DNA of 60,621 bases from NCBI GenBank assembly GCA_964614915.1, contig CAZTNC010000014.1:1-60621 (forward strand). Reading direction: 5' to 3'. Position 1 is the stretch's first letter, and the number at the start of each line of letters is the position of its first letter. Shown here piece by piece: positions 36,344 to 45,539 of this stretch. A model generated the notes under the pieces. That model did not search any database. It was not told the DNA's origin and worked only from the letters and a program-made list of their open reading frames with translations. This DNA is from WTFY01 sp964614915 (lineage in GTDB: Bacteria > Pseudomonadota > Gammaproteobacteria > UBA4575). Both the position numbers and the translations under genes were made by a program.

Positions 36344-37558
36344 TCAATGAGCTGCCCATTCAACGGTCTTGAGGTCAATGCCCTCCTTGTGCATCTCCCA
36401 CAAGGGAGAAAGGTCACGCAGCTTGACTACCGCGCTCCGGATCAACTGGGTCGCGTAGTCGACCTCTGCCACCGTCGTAAACCGTCCAATTGTAAAGCGA
36501 ATCGAACTGTGCGCAAGCTCATCATCACGCCCCAGTGCCCGCAGTACGTAGCTAGGCTCAAGGGATGCACTTGTGCATGCCGAACCTGATGACACCGCAA
36601 TATCCTTAAGGGCCATGATCAGGCTTTCACCCTCAATGAAATTGAAACTGACATTGAGATTGCCCGGGATGCGCTGTTCCAGGTCCCCGTTAATATAAAT
36701 CTCATCGATGTCCTTCAGGCCATTCAACAGCCTGTTCCTTAACATGAGAATGCGCTCGTTGTCTGCTGCCATTTCTTCTTTGGCAATACGAAACGCCTCG
36801 CCCATACCCACGATCTGATGTGTAGCCAGCGTCCCTGAACGCATGCCACGTTCATGGCCACCACCATGTATCTGCGCCTCGATGCGAACACGTGGCTTCC
36901 TGCGCACATACAAGGCACCAATTCCTTTGGGCCCATACACCTTGTGGGCCGACAAGCTCATCAGGTCGATGTTCATGTCCTGCACGTCAATCCCCGCCTT
37001 GCCTGGGCTTTGCGCGGCGTCCACATGAAAAATGATCTTGCGCTCGCGGGTAATTTCGCCAATGGCCTTGATATCCTGGATGACGCCGATTTCATTGTTG
37101 ACGTGCATGATCGAAACCAGAATCGTATCGTCCCGGATCGCTGCCTGAAAATCATCAAGGTCAATCAGGCCTGAACTTTGCGGCTCCAGGTAGGTCACCT
37201 CGAATCCTTCACGTTCCAGTTGGCGGCAGGTATCCAGCACCGCCTTGTGCTCCGTCTTGCAGGTGATGATGTGTTTGCCGTTTTTCTGGTAAAAATGTGC
37301 CGCACCCTTGATGGCCAGGTTATCCGACTCGGTGGCCCCGCTGGTCCAGATGATTTCCTTCGGGTCTGCCTGGATCAATGCAGCAACATGTTCCCTCGCT
37401 TCTTCCACAGCCTTTTCCGCACTCCAGCCGAAGCTGTGGCTTCGGGATGCCGGATTTCCATAGTTCCCATCCAGCGTCAGGCACTTCATCATGGCCTTGG
37501 CCACCCGCTCATCGACTGGGGTGGTGGCACTGTAATCCAGGTATATCGGTAGTTTCAC
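36344..37558 (-). CDS. iscS: Cysteine desulfurase IscS
   Basis: A 404-residue enzyme starting at GTG (then KLPIYLDYSATTPVDERV), which gives exactly the E. coli length; a GTG three codons earlier is an alternative. The PLP Lys is in SLSAHKVYGPKG and the sulfur-carrying Cys in SSGSACTSASLEPSYVL. It converts cysteine to alanine and passes persulfide to IscU and to tRNA-thiolation enzymes. An earlier in-frame start would run into iscR and is rejected. Confidence 0.96.
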   Translation of the reverse strand: MKLPIYLDYSATTPVDERVAKAMMKCLTLDGNYGNPASRSHSFGWSAEKAVEEAREHVAALIQADPKEIIWTSGATESDNLAIKGAAHFYQKNGKHIITCKTEHKAVLDTCRQLEREGFEVTYLEPQSSGLIDLDDFQAAIRDDTILVSIMHVNNEIGVIQDIKAIGEITRERKIIFHVDAAQSPGKAGIDVQDMNIDLMSLSAHKVYGPKGIGALYVRRKPRVRIEAQIHGGGHERGMRSGTLATHQIVGMGEAFRIAKEEMAADNERILMLRNRLLNGLKDIDEIYINGDLEQRIPGNLNVSFNFIEGESLIMALKDIAVSSGSACTSASLEPSYVLRALGRDDELAHSSIRFTIGRFTTVAEVDYATQLIRSAVVKLRDLSPLWEMHKEGIDLKTVEWAAH

Positions 37559-37578
37559 GTCAGTCACTGTTTGGCTCC

Positions 37579-38037
37579 TCAAATAACTTCTACCCGGTTC
37601 ATCCGATGTTCCTGCCGGCTGGATACTTCCCGTACATGTGCATTGCTGACGGCCTGTGCAAGACTGATGCCTGAAAGATGGCTGCGAATCTGGCCACTCA
37701 GGCCTTCCCACAAGTCATGTGTCAGACAACGCTGGTGATTCTGGCAATCTGCGCTGCCCCCGCAACGGGTGGCATCCAGACTCTCCTCGACCGCATCAAT
37801 GACATCGGCTATGGCAATCTCCTCCGAGTCCACAGCAAGCGAGTATCCACCACCTGGCCCGCGGGTGCTTTTCACCAAACCCTGACCCCGCAGTAACGGG
37901 AACAGCTGCTCCAGATAGGCCAGAGAAATCCCTTGTCTTTCCGAGATATCGGCCAGGGACACAGGACCCTCGTCATGATGCAAGGCAATATCAAACATGG
38001 CAGTCACCGCGTATCGCCCTCTAGTGCTGAGTTTCAT
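37579..38037 (-). CDS. iscR: Fe-S sensing regulator IscR
   Basis: A 152-residue Rrf2-family repressor starting MKLSTRGRYAVTAMFDIALH. The winged HTH includes ISERQGISLAYLEQLFPLLR, and the three cluster-ligand cysteines sit in TRCGGSADCQNHQRCLTHDL. With a [2Fe-2S] cluster bound, IscR represses the isc operon. A matching operator lies just upstream. Confidence 0.95.
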   Translation of the reverse strand: MKLSTRGRYAVTAMFDIALHHDEGPVSLADISERQGISLAYLEQLFPLLRGQGLVKSTRGPGGGYSLAVDSEEIAIADVIDAVEESLDATRCGGSADCQNHQRCLTHDLWEGLSGQIRSHLSGISLAQAVSNAHVREVSSRQEHRMNRVEVI

Positions 38038-38083
38038 AACCTGTTGCCCTCTGTCATCCAATCCAACCGTGTTTTCACACCCC

Positions 38084-38118
38084 AGTATAGCAAATAACCG
38101 AGTAAATCACTCAGGTAT
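38084..38118 (-). promoter_or_regulatory. iscR promoter with IscR type-1 operator
   Basis: On the minus strand a 25-bp dyad at 38094-38118 reads ATACCTGAG-TGATT-TACTCGGTTAT, close to the type-1 IscR consensus (ATA-SYY half sites with TAT end). A -10 box TATACT follows at 38084-38089, placing the operator over the -35 region, as in other isc operons. This supports feedback repression of trmJ-independent iscR transcription. Confidence 0.7.
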
Positions 38119-38190
38119 AAAAAGGAATAGTTTTGTCCGGCCCGCGCTATCCCATTGGGAAGGGAAGCTTCACAAACACGTTCGAAGAAA

Positions 38191-38901
38191 TTACCGTGAA
38201 GCCGGGTTCTGGGTAGCACTTAGAATCCCGCGCAGGATGTTGACTTCCACCTGTGTCAGGCGGGCTCGCTGGTAAACGTGCCTGAGGCGTCGCATGAGCA
38301 GTTTGGGTTGTCTGGGGTCCAGAAATCCGATCTCCAGCAACACAGCTTGCAGGTGCTCAAATAACCGCTCCAGTTCCATCGATGTGGCAAGCACATCCTC
38401 GCAATCCACTGCGTCGTGTTCCCCAGCTGCCATGAAAATTTCATAACAGATCACCTGCACGGCTGCTGCGAGATTCAGTGAACTCATCGAAGGTATGGCA
38501 GTCACGTACTGGCACAGGTCCAACTCATCATTTGACAAGCCACTGCTCTCACGACCAAAGACAATGCCTACGGACCCTTGTTTCAACTCGTGCCACACCC
38601 TGGGGCCCAGTTGCCTGGGCAAAATCTGCGGACAAGGCAGGCCGCGCTTGCGCATGCTGGTTCCGACGACGAACGTGCAACTGCGAACGGCCTCCTTCAG
38701 TGAAGTACAGACTGTGGCGCGTTCGAGGATGTCCGCTGCATCCACGGCACGCACTGTTGCCTCAGGGTCCGGGTACCGTTTCGGATTAACCAGAACAAGA
38801 CTTTCAATGCCCATGGTCTTTGCAGCCCGGGCGACGGCTCCGATGTTGCCGGGATGCGAAGGCTCAACGAGAACAATACTGACAACGTTGGATGTATTCA
38901 T
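38191..38901 (-). CDS. trmJ: tRNA 2'-O-methyltransferase TrmJ
   Basis: A 236-residue SPOUT methyltransferase starting MNTSNVVSIVLVEPSHPGNI; six extra upstream residues are possible. Motifs are NIGAVARAAKTMG, GIVFGRESSGLSNDEL and the knot motif SLNLAAAVQVICYEI. It methylates position 32 of several tRNAs. The gene sits upstream of iscR as in E. coli and is divergent from suhB. Confidence 0.95.
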   Translation of the reverse strand: MNTSNVVSIVLVEPSHPGNIGAVARAAKTMGIESLVLVNPKRYPDPEATVRAVDAADILERATVCTSLKEAVRSCTFVVGTSMRKRGLPCPQILPRQLGPRVWHELKQGSVGIVFGRESSGLSNDELDLCQYVTAIPSMSSLNLAAAVQVICYEIFMAAGEHDAVDCEDVLATSMELERLFEHLQAVLLEIGFLDPRQPKLLMRRLRHVYQRARLTQVEVNILRGILSATQNPASR

Positions 38902-38994
38902 GGACACGGTAAAATCCAAGTTACAAACTTGTCACAAAAATATATACGGTTTTTGATATGCTGTCCCGGCCCTGCGACTGCCCGATCAATTCCC

Positions 38995-39804
38995 ATGCAA
39001 GCTGCTCTACACATTGCAATCACGGCTGCACGCGAGGCAGGGAAAACCATTTCCCGCAACCTGGAGCGTGTCGATTCCCTTTCCATACACGCAAAAAAGA
39101 AAAATGACTTTGTCAGCGAGATCGACCATCAGGCAGAACGCGAAATCATCAGTATAATCCGCCGCGCATACCCGGACCACAGCATCCTTGCGGAAGAAAG
39201 CGGCCACAGTCACAGCAGGCAGGATACGAGCGAGTACCAGTGGATCATTGACCCACTGGATGGAACGACCAATTACCTGCACGGCTTTCCGCATCACTGT
39301 GTTTCGATAGCATTGCGTCACCGACAGCGCCTGGAAGCAGGTGTGATTTTTGATCCGCTCAGGGGCGAATTGTTCTGTGCCAGCCGCGGAAACGGCGCGA
39401 CCCTGAATGACAGAAAGATCCGCGTGACAACACTCAGCCGGCTGGAGGATACACTCCTCGGGACCGGGCTGCCGTTTCGCGAAGGCCAGGACGTGGACGC
39501 GTATCTAGCGACGCTGCGTGCCCTGATCCTGCACACCTCGGGGATACGCCGTGCGGGATCGGCTGCTCTGGACCTTGCCTACGTCGCGGCCGGTCGCCTG
39601 GACGGATTCTGGGAATTCGGCCTGAACATCTGGGATATCGCTGCAGGCTGCCTGATCATCCAGGAGGCGGGCGGACTGGTCGGCGATCCTGCCGGCGGTC
39701 ACACGCATCTGGAGACGGGCAACATCGTTGCAGCCAACCCAAAGCTGTTCCGGTTAATGCTGGACAGCATTCACCGGGCCCTGAAAAGCCGTGATCAAAC
39801 CTGA
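38995..39804 (+). CDS. suhB: Inositol-1-monophosphatase family protein SuhB
   Basis: A 269-residue enzyme starting MQAALHIAITAAREAGKTIS, which matches the family; a longer open frame upstream is not coding. Metal-site motifs are ILAEESG, WIIDPLDGTTNYLHG and GLNIWDIAAGCLIIQEAGG. In E. coli SuhB also aids rRNA transcription antitermination. It converges on secF with a 10-bp overlap. Confidence 0.95.
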   Translation: MQAALHIAITAAREAGKTISRNLERVDSLSIHAKKKNDFVSEIDHQAEREIISIIRRAYPDHSILAEESGHSHSRQDTSEYQWIIDPLDGTTNYLHGFPHHCVSIALRHRQRLEAGVIFDPLRGELFCASRGNGATLNDRKIRVTTLSRLEDTLLGTGLPFREGQDVDAYLATLRALILHTSGIRRAGSAALDLAYVAAGRLDGFWEFGLNIWDIAAGCLIIQEAGGLVGDPAGGHTHLETGNIVAANPKLFRLMLDSIHRALKSRDQT

Positions 39805-40733
39805 CTGCCGTCGTCACTCCGGCTTGCACTCTCTACCGGCATCAGATCCTCCTTGCTGACGTCCAGTGCCAGCAAGGAAGTGCTGGCCACGTAAATGGAT
39901 GAGTATGTGCCGACCAGCACGCCAACAATCAGGGCAATCGAAAATGCGTGAATCACCTCGCCGCCAAACAGAAACAGGGCGATCAGTACCAGCAATGTGG
40001 TGATCGAGGTCATCAGGGTGCGTGAGAGTGTCTGGTTGATGGAGGTGTTGATGACTCCTTCCGAGGTGGCCTTGCGGATGCTCCTGAAATTTTCACGAAT
40101 CCGGTCGAACACCACGATCGTGTCATTGAGCGAGTAACCGATCACGGCCAGCAGCGCTGCCAGCACCGTCAGGTCAAACTCCGTCTGCGTGAGTGCAAAA
40201 AAGCCGACCACCAGCACCACGTCATGCACCAGGGCCGCCACGGAGCCTAGCGAAAAGCGCCACTCGAAACGCAATGCCACGTACACCAGAATGCCAAACA
40301 AGGCATACAGCATGGCCAGCCCGCCCTTGTCTCTCAGCTCATCCCCCACCTGCGGACCGACGAACTCCACGCGCCGCACCTCAGGCGAACCCGTGGGCTC
40401 CAGTGCATGAATCACCTTGTTGCTGAGCGAGGACTTGTCCCGGTCCGATTCCTCCACGGGCAACCGGATCAAGACATCCCGGCTGGTCCCGAAGTGCTGG
40501 ACGATGGCATCGTCCAGCCCGTTGGCAAGCAACGCCTCACGCACGGGTTCAAGCTGCACCGAGTCCGAGTAGCCGACTTCAACCAGCGTGCCGCCTGTGA
40601 AGTCGACACCCAGATTCAGTCCACGGGCTGCCATAGCCACGATCGAGACCACGATCAAGACAGCCGATACCATCAAGGCATGCTTGCGCTTGCCCATGAA
40701 ATCAATGTTCAGCTTGTCTTTCAGTAACTGCAT
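39795..40733 (-). CDS. secF: Protein translocase subunit SecF
   Basis: A 312-residue membrane protein. It has six predicted TM segments and the SecF N-terminal motif GLNLGVDFTGGTLVEVGYSD (about 39-58). The conserved DTIVVFDRIRENFR lies in TM4-5. SecDF uses proton motive force to help pull proteins across the membrane. It lies 2 bp after secD. Confidence 0.96.
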   Translation of the reverse strand: MQLLKDKLNIDFMGKRKHALMVSAVLIVVSIVAMAARGLNLGVDFTGGTLVEVGYSDSVQLEPVREALLANGLDDAIVQHFGTSRDVLIRLPVEESDRDKSSLSNKVIHALEPTGSPEVRRVEFVGPQVGDELRDKGGLAMLYALFGILVYVALRFEWRFSLGSVAALVHDVVLVVGFFALTQTEFDLTVLAALLAVIGYSLNDTIVVFDRIRENFRSIRKATSEGVINTSINQTLSRTLMTSITTLLVLIALFLFGGEVIHAFSIALIVGVLVGTYSSIYVASTSLLALDVSKEDLMPVESASRSDDGSQV

Positions 40734-40735
40734 AT

Positions 40736-42610
40736 CTAAACGGCAAGACTGGGTGATTTTTGGCTGCCATAGTAGAGATTGACCAGGGCGCGCGTTCCCA
40801 TGATAGCGGTGAACATGGAGCAGACGATCCCGATGGACAACGTGACCGCAAATCCCTTGATCGGTCCGGTACCAAACACAAACAGCACGATTGCAGCAAT
40901 CAGGGTGGTGACGTTGGCATCCGCAATGGTGGAAAGGGCCTTGCTGTAGCCGGCATGGATACTGGCCTGGGGTGAGTTTCCATTACGCAACTCTTCGCGG
41001 ATACGTTCGAAAATCAAGACATTTGCATCCACAGCCATGCCCACGGTCAGCACGATCCCTGCAATACCCGGCAAGGTCAGCGTGGCCCCCGGGATGAGAG
41101 ACATGATGCCGATGATCAAGATCAGGTTGACCGCCAGTGCAAGGTCCGCTGCAATCCCGAACAGACGGTAGTACAGGGCCATGAAGACCATCACCAGAAT
41201 GAATCCGATGATGATGGATTTCTTGCCCAAATCGATATTCTGCTGCCCGAGGCTTGGGCCCACGGTGCGCTCCTCTACAATCTCGACGGGTGCCGCGAGT
41301 GCTCCGGCACGCAGCAGCAGGGCAAGTTTTAACGCCTCGTGCGTAGAATCCAGGCCTTCGATCTGAAAGCGTTTGCCCAACTGCTCCTGGATACGGGCCA
41401 CACTGACGACCTCCTCGCTCTTGATGGTTTTCCTTCTTTGCTCACCATCCTGGTTGATGATCACTGTCTTGTTGTCAATAAAGACAACGGCCATCAGCTT
41501 TTTGATGTTTTCGGCCGTGACCTTGCTGAAACGGGCGGCACCCTTGCCATCCAGGGTGATGATTACCGCCGGCAGTCCGTTTTCATCAAAGCCCGAGTTC
41601 GCGTTGATGATCGAGTCTCCGGTCAGCATGACATCGCGTTTCAGCAGGATCGGACTTTTGCTGTCGCGTTCGTAATAGAGGATTGAGCCTGTTGGGATAC
41701 GACCGGTCTCGGCCGCCTCAAACGGGTCCGACTGCTCGTTCACCATCCGGAATTCCACCGTGGCCGTGGCTCCCAGGATTTCTTTGGCCTGGGCCGTGTC
41801 CTGTACACCCGGAAGCTGGACCACGATCCGCGCGGCCCCCTGCTGCTGTATGACCGGTTCGGCAACTCCCAGTTCGTTCACCCGGTTACGCAGGGTCTGT
41901 ATGTTTTGCTGTATGGCGAGACTCTGGGTCTCGCGCATGGTTTCCTCATTGATGGTAGCCACCAGCAAGAAGCCGTCATTTCCGTCCACCTCGGCGAAGT
42001 CCAACTCATTCCCATATTCTTCGTCGAGCACCTCGTGTCCCGCGGTCCTGCTAGCCGCATCCCGGAACCGGATTTTCACTTCATCACCCGTCTGGGTTAC
42101 GGAAAACCGTCGCAGCTTGGCTTCACGCAGGTCCACGCGGACCGCCGCAGCATAATTGTTGATTGCCTTGGCGCCTGCCGCCTTCATATCCACCTCCAGC
42201 AGGAAGTGCACGCCGCCCCGCAGGTCCAGGCCAAGGTTCATGGGCGAAGCCCCGATCGAGCGTAACCACCCGGGCATCGAAGTCGCGAGGTTCAGTGCCA
42301 CTACGTGACGTCCGTCCAATGCCTGCTTGCCAGCCTCGAAGGCCTGCAATTGCTGTTCCGTATCTGAAAATCGCAGCAACAGCCGATTATCTCCCTGGTC
42401 CTCACTCTGTGCCTGGATACCCTTCTCCTGAAGAGCGCGTCTGAGTACCGGAGGGGTGGCGGCATCCAGCACTCCGGATTCGTGTGAAACCTGGATTGCC
42501 GGCATGCTCGGGTACAGATTCGGCAAGCTGTACAGGCCGATGATCACGATCACGGCCAGAATGGATAAATGCTTCCACAGGGGGTACTGATTCAGAGGAG
42601 CCGTTGCCAT
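40736..42610 (-). CDS. secD: Protein translocase subunit SecD
   Basis: A 624-residue protein. TM1 (about 14-32) is followed by a large periplasmic region with MNLGLDLRGGVHFLLEVDMK, then five more TM segments containing GIVLTVGMAVDANVLIFERI (RND-like core). Sized like E. coli SecD (615). It is preceded by yajC in the same operon. Confidence 0.97.
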   Translation of the reverse strand: MATAPLNQYPLWKHLSILAVIVIIGLYSLPNLYPSMPAIQVSHESGVLDAATPPVLRRALQEKGIQAQSEDQGDNRLLLRFSDTEQQLQAFEAGKQALDGRHVVALNLATSMPGWLRSIGASPMNLGLDLRGGVHFLLEVDMKAAGAKAINNYAAAVRVDLREAKLRRFSVTQTGDEVKIRFRDAASRTAGHEVLDEEYGNELDFAEVDGNDGFLLVATINEETMRETQSLAIQQNIQTLRNRVNELGVAEPVIQQQGAARIVVQLPGVQDTAQAKEILGATATVEFRMVNEQSDPFEAAETGRIPTGSILYYERDSKSPILLKRDVMLTGDSIINANSGFDENGLPAVIITLDGKGAARFSKVTAENIKKLMAVVFIDNKTVIINQDGEQRRKTIKSEEVVSVARIQEQLGKRFQIEGLDSTHEALKLALLLRAGALAAPVEIVEERTVGPSLGQQNIDLGKKSIIIGFILVMVFMALYYRLFGIAADLALAVNLILIIGIMSLIPGATLTLPGIAGIVLTVGMAVDANVLIFERIREELRNGNSPQASIHAGYSKALSTIADANVTTLIAAIVLFVFGTGPIKGFAVTLSIGIVCSMFTAIMGTRALVNLYYGSQKSPSLAV

Positions 42611-42667
42611 GTGCCTAGCCTGTCAGGATGTCTTTGCAGAAAGATGAAAAACGCCTATACGCCTGCG

Positions 42668-42994
42668 TCAGTCATGTTTCAGTGAGCCTTTGGGCAGCAC
42701 AGAGGAAACCGAGGTTTTCTGTAGCTTGACCGCCACTCCGTCAGCAATTTCCAGCGTGATCGAGTTCTCCCCGACCTTCAGGATTTTGCCCAGCATGCCA
42801 CCGGAGGTCATCACCTCATCTCCCTTTGACAGCGAACCGATCAGGTTCTGGTGGTCCTTGTTGCGTTTTTGCTGGGGTCGGATGATCATGAAATACATGA
42901 TCGCGAAGAAAATCGCGATCATGATAAAGATTTCATACCCGCCGCCCATGGACGCGGCGGTGTTTTGGGCCATAGCATCAGAAATCAGTAACAT
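42668..42994 (-). CDS. yajC: Sec accessory protein YajC
   Basis: A 108-residue single-pass protein. The TM helix is at about 20-40 (IFIMIAIFFAIMYFMIIRPQ) and is followed by the conserved QQKRNKDHQNLIGSLSKGDE. YajC associates with SecDF and YidC. The spacing to secD (57 bp) and tgt (72 bp) suits one operon. Confidence 0.93.
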   Translation of the reverse strand: MLLISDAMAQNTAASMGGGYEIFIMIAIFFAIMYFMIIRPQQKRNKDHQNLIGSLSKGDEVMTSGGMLGKILKVGENSITLEIADGVAVKLQKTSVSSVLPKGSLKHD

Positions 42995-43066
42995 AGTAGC
43001 CTTGCTTTGGTCTGGAACCCGGTCGTTTCGAAGTACCGGGACCTCCTTGAAATTTGCAGCGCCGTA

Positions 43067-44182
43067 TTATGCCACAGTCTCCGCATCATGGGACTGCATG
43101 CGGTACAACTCCTCGGAAAATTCCGTAAAATTTCCGGCCCGGATCGCCTGCCGTATTTCGCGCATCAGATCCTGGAAATAATGCAGGTTATGGATGGTGT
43201 TGAGGCGCGCACCCAGAATCTCTCCACACTTGTCCAGATGCCTCAGATACGCACGTGAATAGTGCTTGCAGGTATAGCAGCTACAACCCTCATCCACCGG
43301 GCGCGTATCCTGGCGGTAGCGGCTGTTGCGAATACGTAGCAGTCCCTTTCGGGTGTAAAGGAAACCTGTGCGAGCATTGCGCGTGGGGAGTACACAGTCA
43401 AACATGTCAATGCCACGCCGTACAGCCTCGATGATGTCCTGCGGCTTGCCGGCTCCCATCATGTAGCGGGGCTTGGCTTCGGGCAGTATCTCCGTCATGG
43501 AATCCAGCAGAACAAGGCGTTCATCCGGTGCCTCTCCCACGCACAACCCTCCAAGCGCATAGCCACTGAAATCCATAGCCGCCAGTTCAGTCGCACACTG
43601 CTTTCGCAATTCCGCATAGCGCCCGCCCTGCACAATTGCAAACAGGGTGCTGTCGTGCATACCGTGTGCAGCCCGGCAACGCTCGGCCCAGCGCAAAGAC
43701 AGTTGCATTGAGTCGAGAGCCTGGCTTCGGCTGGCCGTATGTGGCGTACAGTCATCCAGCACCATGATGACATCAGCACCCAGTTGTTGCTGAATCTCGA
43801 TTGCAAGTTCAGGACTGAGAAAGACCTCTGCACCGTCGACAGGTGATTTGAACAAAACCCCCTGCTCCGTCATTTTCCTCATAGACGCCAGACTGTAGGT
43901 TTGAAATCCTCCGGAATCTGTCAGGATAGGTCCTTGCCAATGCATGAAATCATGCAGTCCCCGATGTTGCCGGATGATGTCGACACCTGGGCGCAGCATC
44001 AGATGGAAGGTGTTGCCGAGGATCATCTGCGTACCTGAGGTAAGCAACTCTTCCGGAGTCATGGCCTTGACAGTGCCATGCGTGCCGACCGGCATGAACG
44101 CGGGCGTGTCCACCCGGCCCCGCTCAAACATCAAACAACCGCTGCGGGCAGCGCCGTCCCTTGCATGAATTTTGAACTGCAT
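43067..44182 (-). CDS. tgt: tRNA-guanine transglycosylase
   Basis: A 371-residue enzyme. Active-site features are ILTDSGGFQTYSLASM, GGLCVGEAPDE and the nucleophile-region MFDCVLPTRNARTG; the Zn site is CSCYTCKHYSRAYLRHL. It exchanges the wobble guanine of GUN anticodons for preQ1. The start lies 21 bp after queA, so translation coupling is likely. Confidence 0.96.
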   Translation of the reverse strand: MQFKIHARDGAARSGCLMFERGRVDTPAFMPVGTHGTVKAMTPEELLTSGTQMILGNTFHLMLRPGVDIIRQHRGLHDFMHWQGPILTDSGGFQTYSLASMRKMTEQGVLFKSPVDGAEVFLSPELAIEIQQQLGADVIMVLDDCTPHTASRSQALDSMQLSLRWAERCRAAHGMHDSTLFAIVQGGRYAELRKQCATELAAMDFSGYALGGLCVGEAPDERLVLLDSMTEILPEAKPRYMMGAGKPQDIIEAVRRGIDMFDCVLPTRNARTGFLYTRKGLLRIRNSRYRQDTRPVDEGCSCYTCKHYSRAYLRHLDKCGEILGARLNTIHNLHYFQDLMREIRQAIRAGNFTEFSEELYRMQSHDAETVA

Positions 44183-44203
44183 AATGCTCGTCCGTCGTAT
44201 TTC

Positions 44204-45232
44204 CTATTTCCCGGGCTCGATAAACATGGCATCGCCGTAACTGTAAAAGCGGTAACGTTGTGCCACGGCATGCCGGTAGGCGGCCATAGTGGTCTCATAC
44301 CCGGCAAAAGCACATACCAGCATGAGTAACGTCGATTTCGGCAAATGAAAGTTGGTCACCAGCCCGTCCACCACTCTAAATTGAAATCCGGGGAAAATGA
44401 ACAGGCTGGTATCTCCCGAATGCGAACGCAGGCCGCCTTCCAGCGCCGCAGATTCCAGTGCACGTACAGCCGTGGTGCCCACCGCGATGACACGCCCGCC
44501 CCGTCGTTTGCATGCCAACACTTTTTGGCACACCTGCGGTGTGACCTGCACCTGCTCGGCATGGAGCTTGTGTGCCTCGATGCTTTGTGTGCGAACCGGC
44601 TGGAACGTACCGACACCCACGTGCAGGGTGATAAAGGCATGCCCGACTCCCTGTCGCTGCAACTGCTCAAGCAGGGGCTGATCGAAATGCAGTCCTGCAG
44701 TCGGTGCGGCCACCGCACCCGGATGTCGCGCATACACCGTCTGGTAGCGTTCACGATCTCCTGGACCCGGTTTTCTACCAATGTAGGGAGGCAAGGGGGT
44801 CTCGCCAAATTGCTCCAATAGCATTTCGATCTCTCCCTGGTCTTTGAACTGAAGTACAAAGAGATCATCCCTTCGGCCTTTGACTTCTGCGACCACATCA
44901 TTTGCGAAGACCAAGTGGCTGCCGGGTGCTGCGGGCTTGCTGGCCTTGAGGTGAACGACCACCTTGCCCGCATCAAGAATGCGCTCAATCAGCAGTTCAA
45001 CCTTGCCACCGGATGATTTTCTGCAAAACAGTCGCGCGGGAATGACCCGGGTATCGTTCAGCACCAGCAAGTCACCTTCGCGCAGCAAGTGCTTCAGGTC
45101 CAGGAACTTCAAGTCCTGGTATTCACTGCCATAACAAGCAAAGTGCAACAGCCTTCCGGAGGTTCGCTCAGCAAGTGGAGACTGGGCAATGAGTGCTTCC
45201 GGGAGCTCGTAGTCAAACTGAACTAAATTCAA
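44204..45232 (-). CDS. queA: S-adenosylmethionine:tRNA ribosyltransferase-isomerase
   Basis: A 342-residue enzyme. Family sequence includes FDYELPEALIAQSPLAERTS, LVLNDTRVIPARLF and VGVGTFQPVR. It adds the cyclopentenediol ring precursor to preQ1 in tRNA. First gene of the queA-tgt-yajC-secDF operon. A 76-bp gap separates its start from the divergent tRNA-Leu gene. Confidence 0.96.
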   Translation of the reverse strand: MNLVQFDYELPEALIAQSPLAERTSGRLLHFACYGSEYQDLKFLDLKHLLREGDLLVLNDTRVIPARLFCRKSSGGKVELLIERILDAGKVVVHLKASKPAAPGSHLVFANDVVAEVKGRRDDLFVLQFKDQGEIEMLLEQFGETPLPPYIGRKPGPGDRERYQTVYARHPGAVAAPTAGLHFDQPLLEQLQRQGVGHAFITLHVGVGTFQPVRTQSIEAHKLHAEQVQVTPQVCQKVLACKRRGGRVIAVGTTAVRALESAALEGGLRSHSGDTSLFIFPGFQFRVVDGLVTNFHLPKSTLLMLVCAFAGYETTMAAYRHAVAQRYRFYSYGDAMFIEPGK

Positions 45233-45308
45233 AACGTGTGGTATATTTCAGTAGGTCACAGTCTGGATGTGCTGGCCTGCTAATTTACCCTAAACTTTTC
45301 AAGAATGC

Positions 45309-45392
45309 GCCGGGGTGGCGGAACCGGTAGACGCGCCGGATTCAAAATCCGGTTCTGGAAACAGAGTGAGAGTTCGAGTCTCTCTCCCGGCA
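45309..45392 (+). tRNA. tRNA-Leu (anticodon CAA), island integration site
   Basis: The acceptor GCCGGGG pairs with TCCCGGC (one G-U). The anticodon loop TTCAAAA is held by CCGGA/TCCGG, a long variable arm follows, and the T arm holds TTCGAGT. The discriminator is A and CCA is not encoded. The integrase gene begins 148 bp downstream, so the tRNA 3' end is the likely attachment site and its sequence has been kept intact. Confidence 0.93.
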
Positions 45393-45396
45393 ATTT

Positions 45397-45492
45397 GGGA
45401 ATCGAACCGCTAGTTCCCATGCATACCCAGGGGTACCATAAGCACTTGAATATAATATGAAAAAATAGGCTTGTAAGTTCCGTTCGATTCCC
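45397..45492 (+). repeat. Inverted repeat just inside the element's left end
   Basis: GGGAATCGAAC (45397-45407) recurs as its reverse complement GTTCGATTCCC (45482-45492), starting four bases after the tRNA. The arms also echo the tRNA T-loop. They may be integrase arm-binding or core sites. A TATAAT at 45451 lies between them and could belong to the integrase promoter. Confidence 0.5.
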
Positions 45493-45539
45493 ATAAACTC
45501 CCAGATAGAACGTATGAAAACGCGTGGGGAAAGCAAAAA

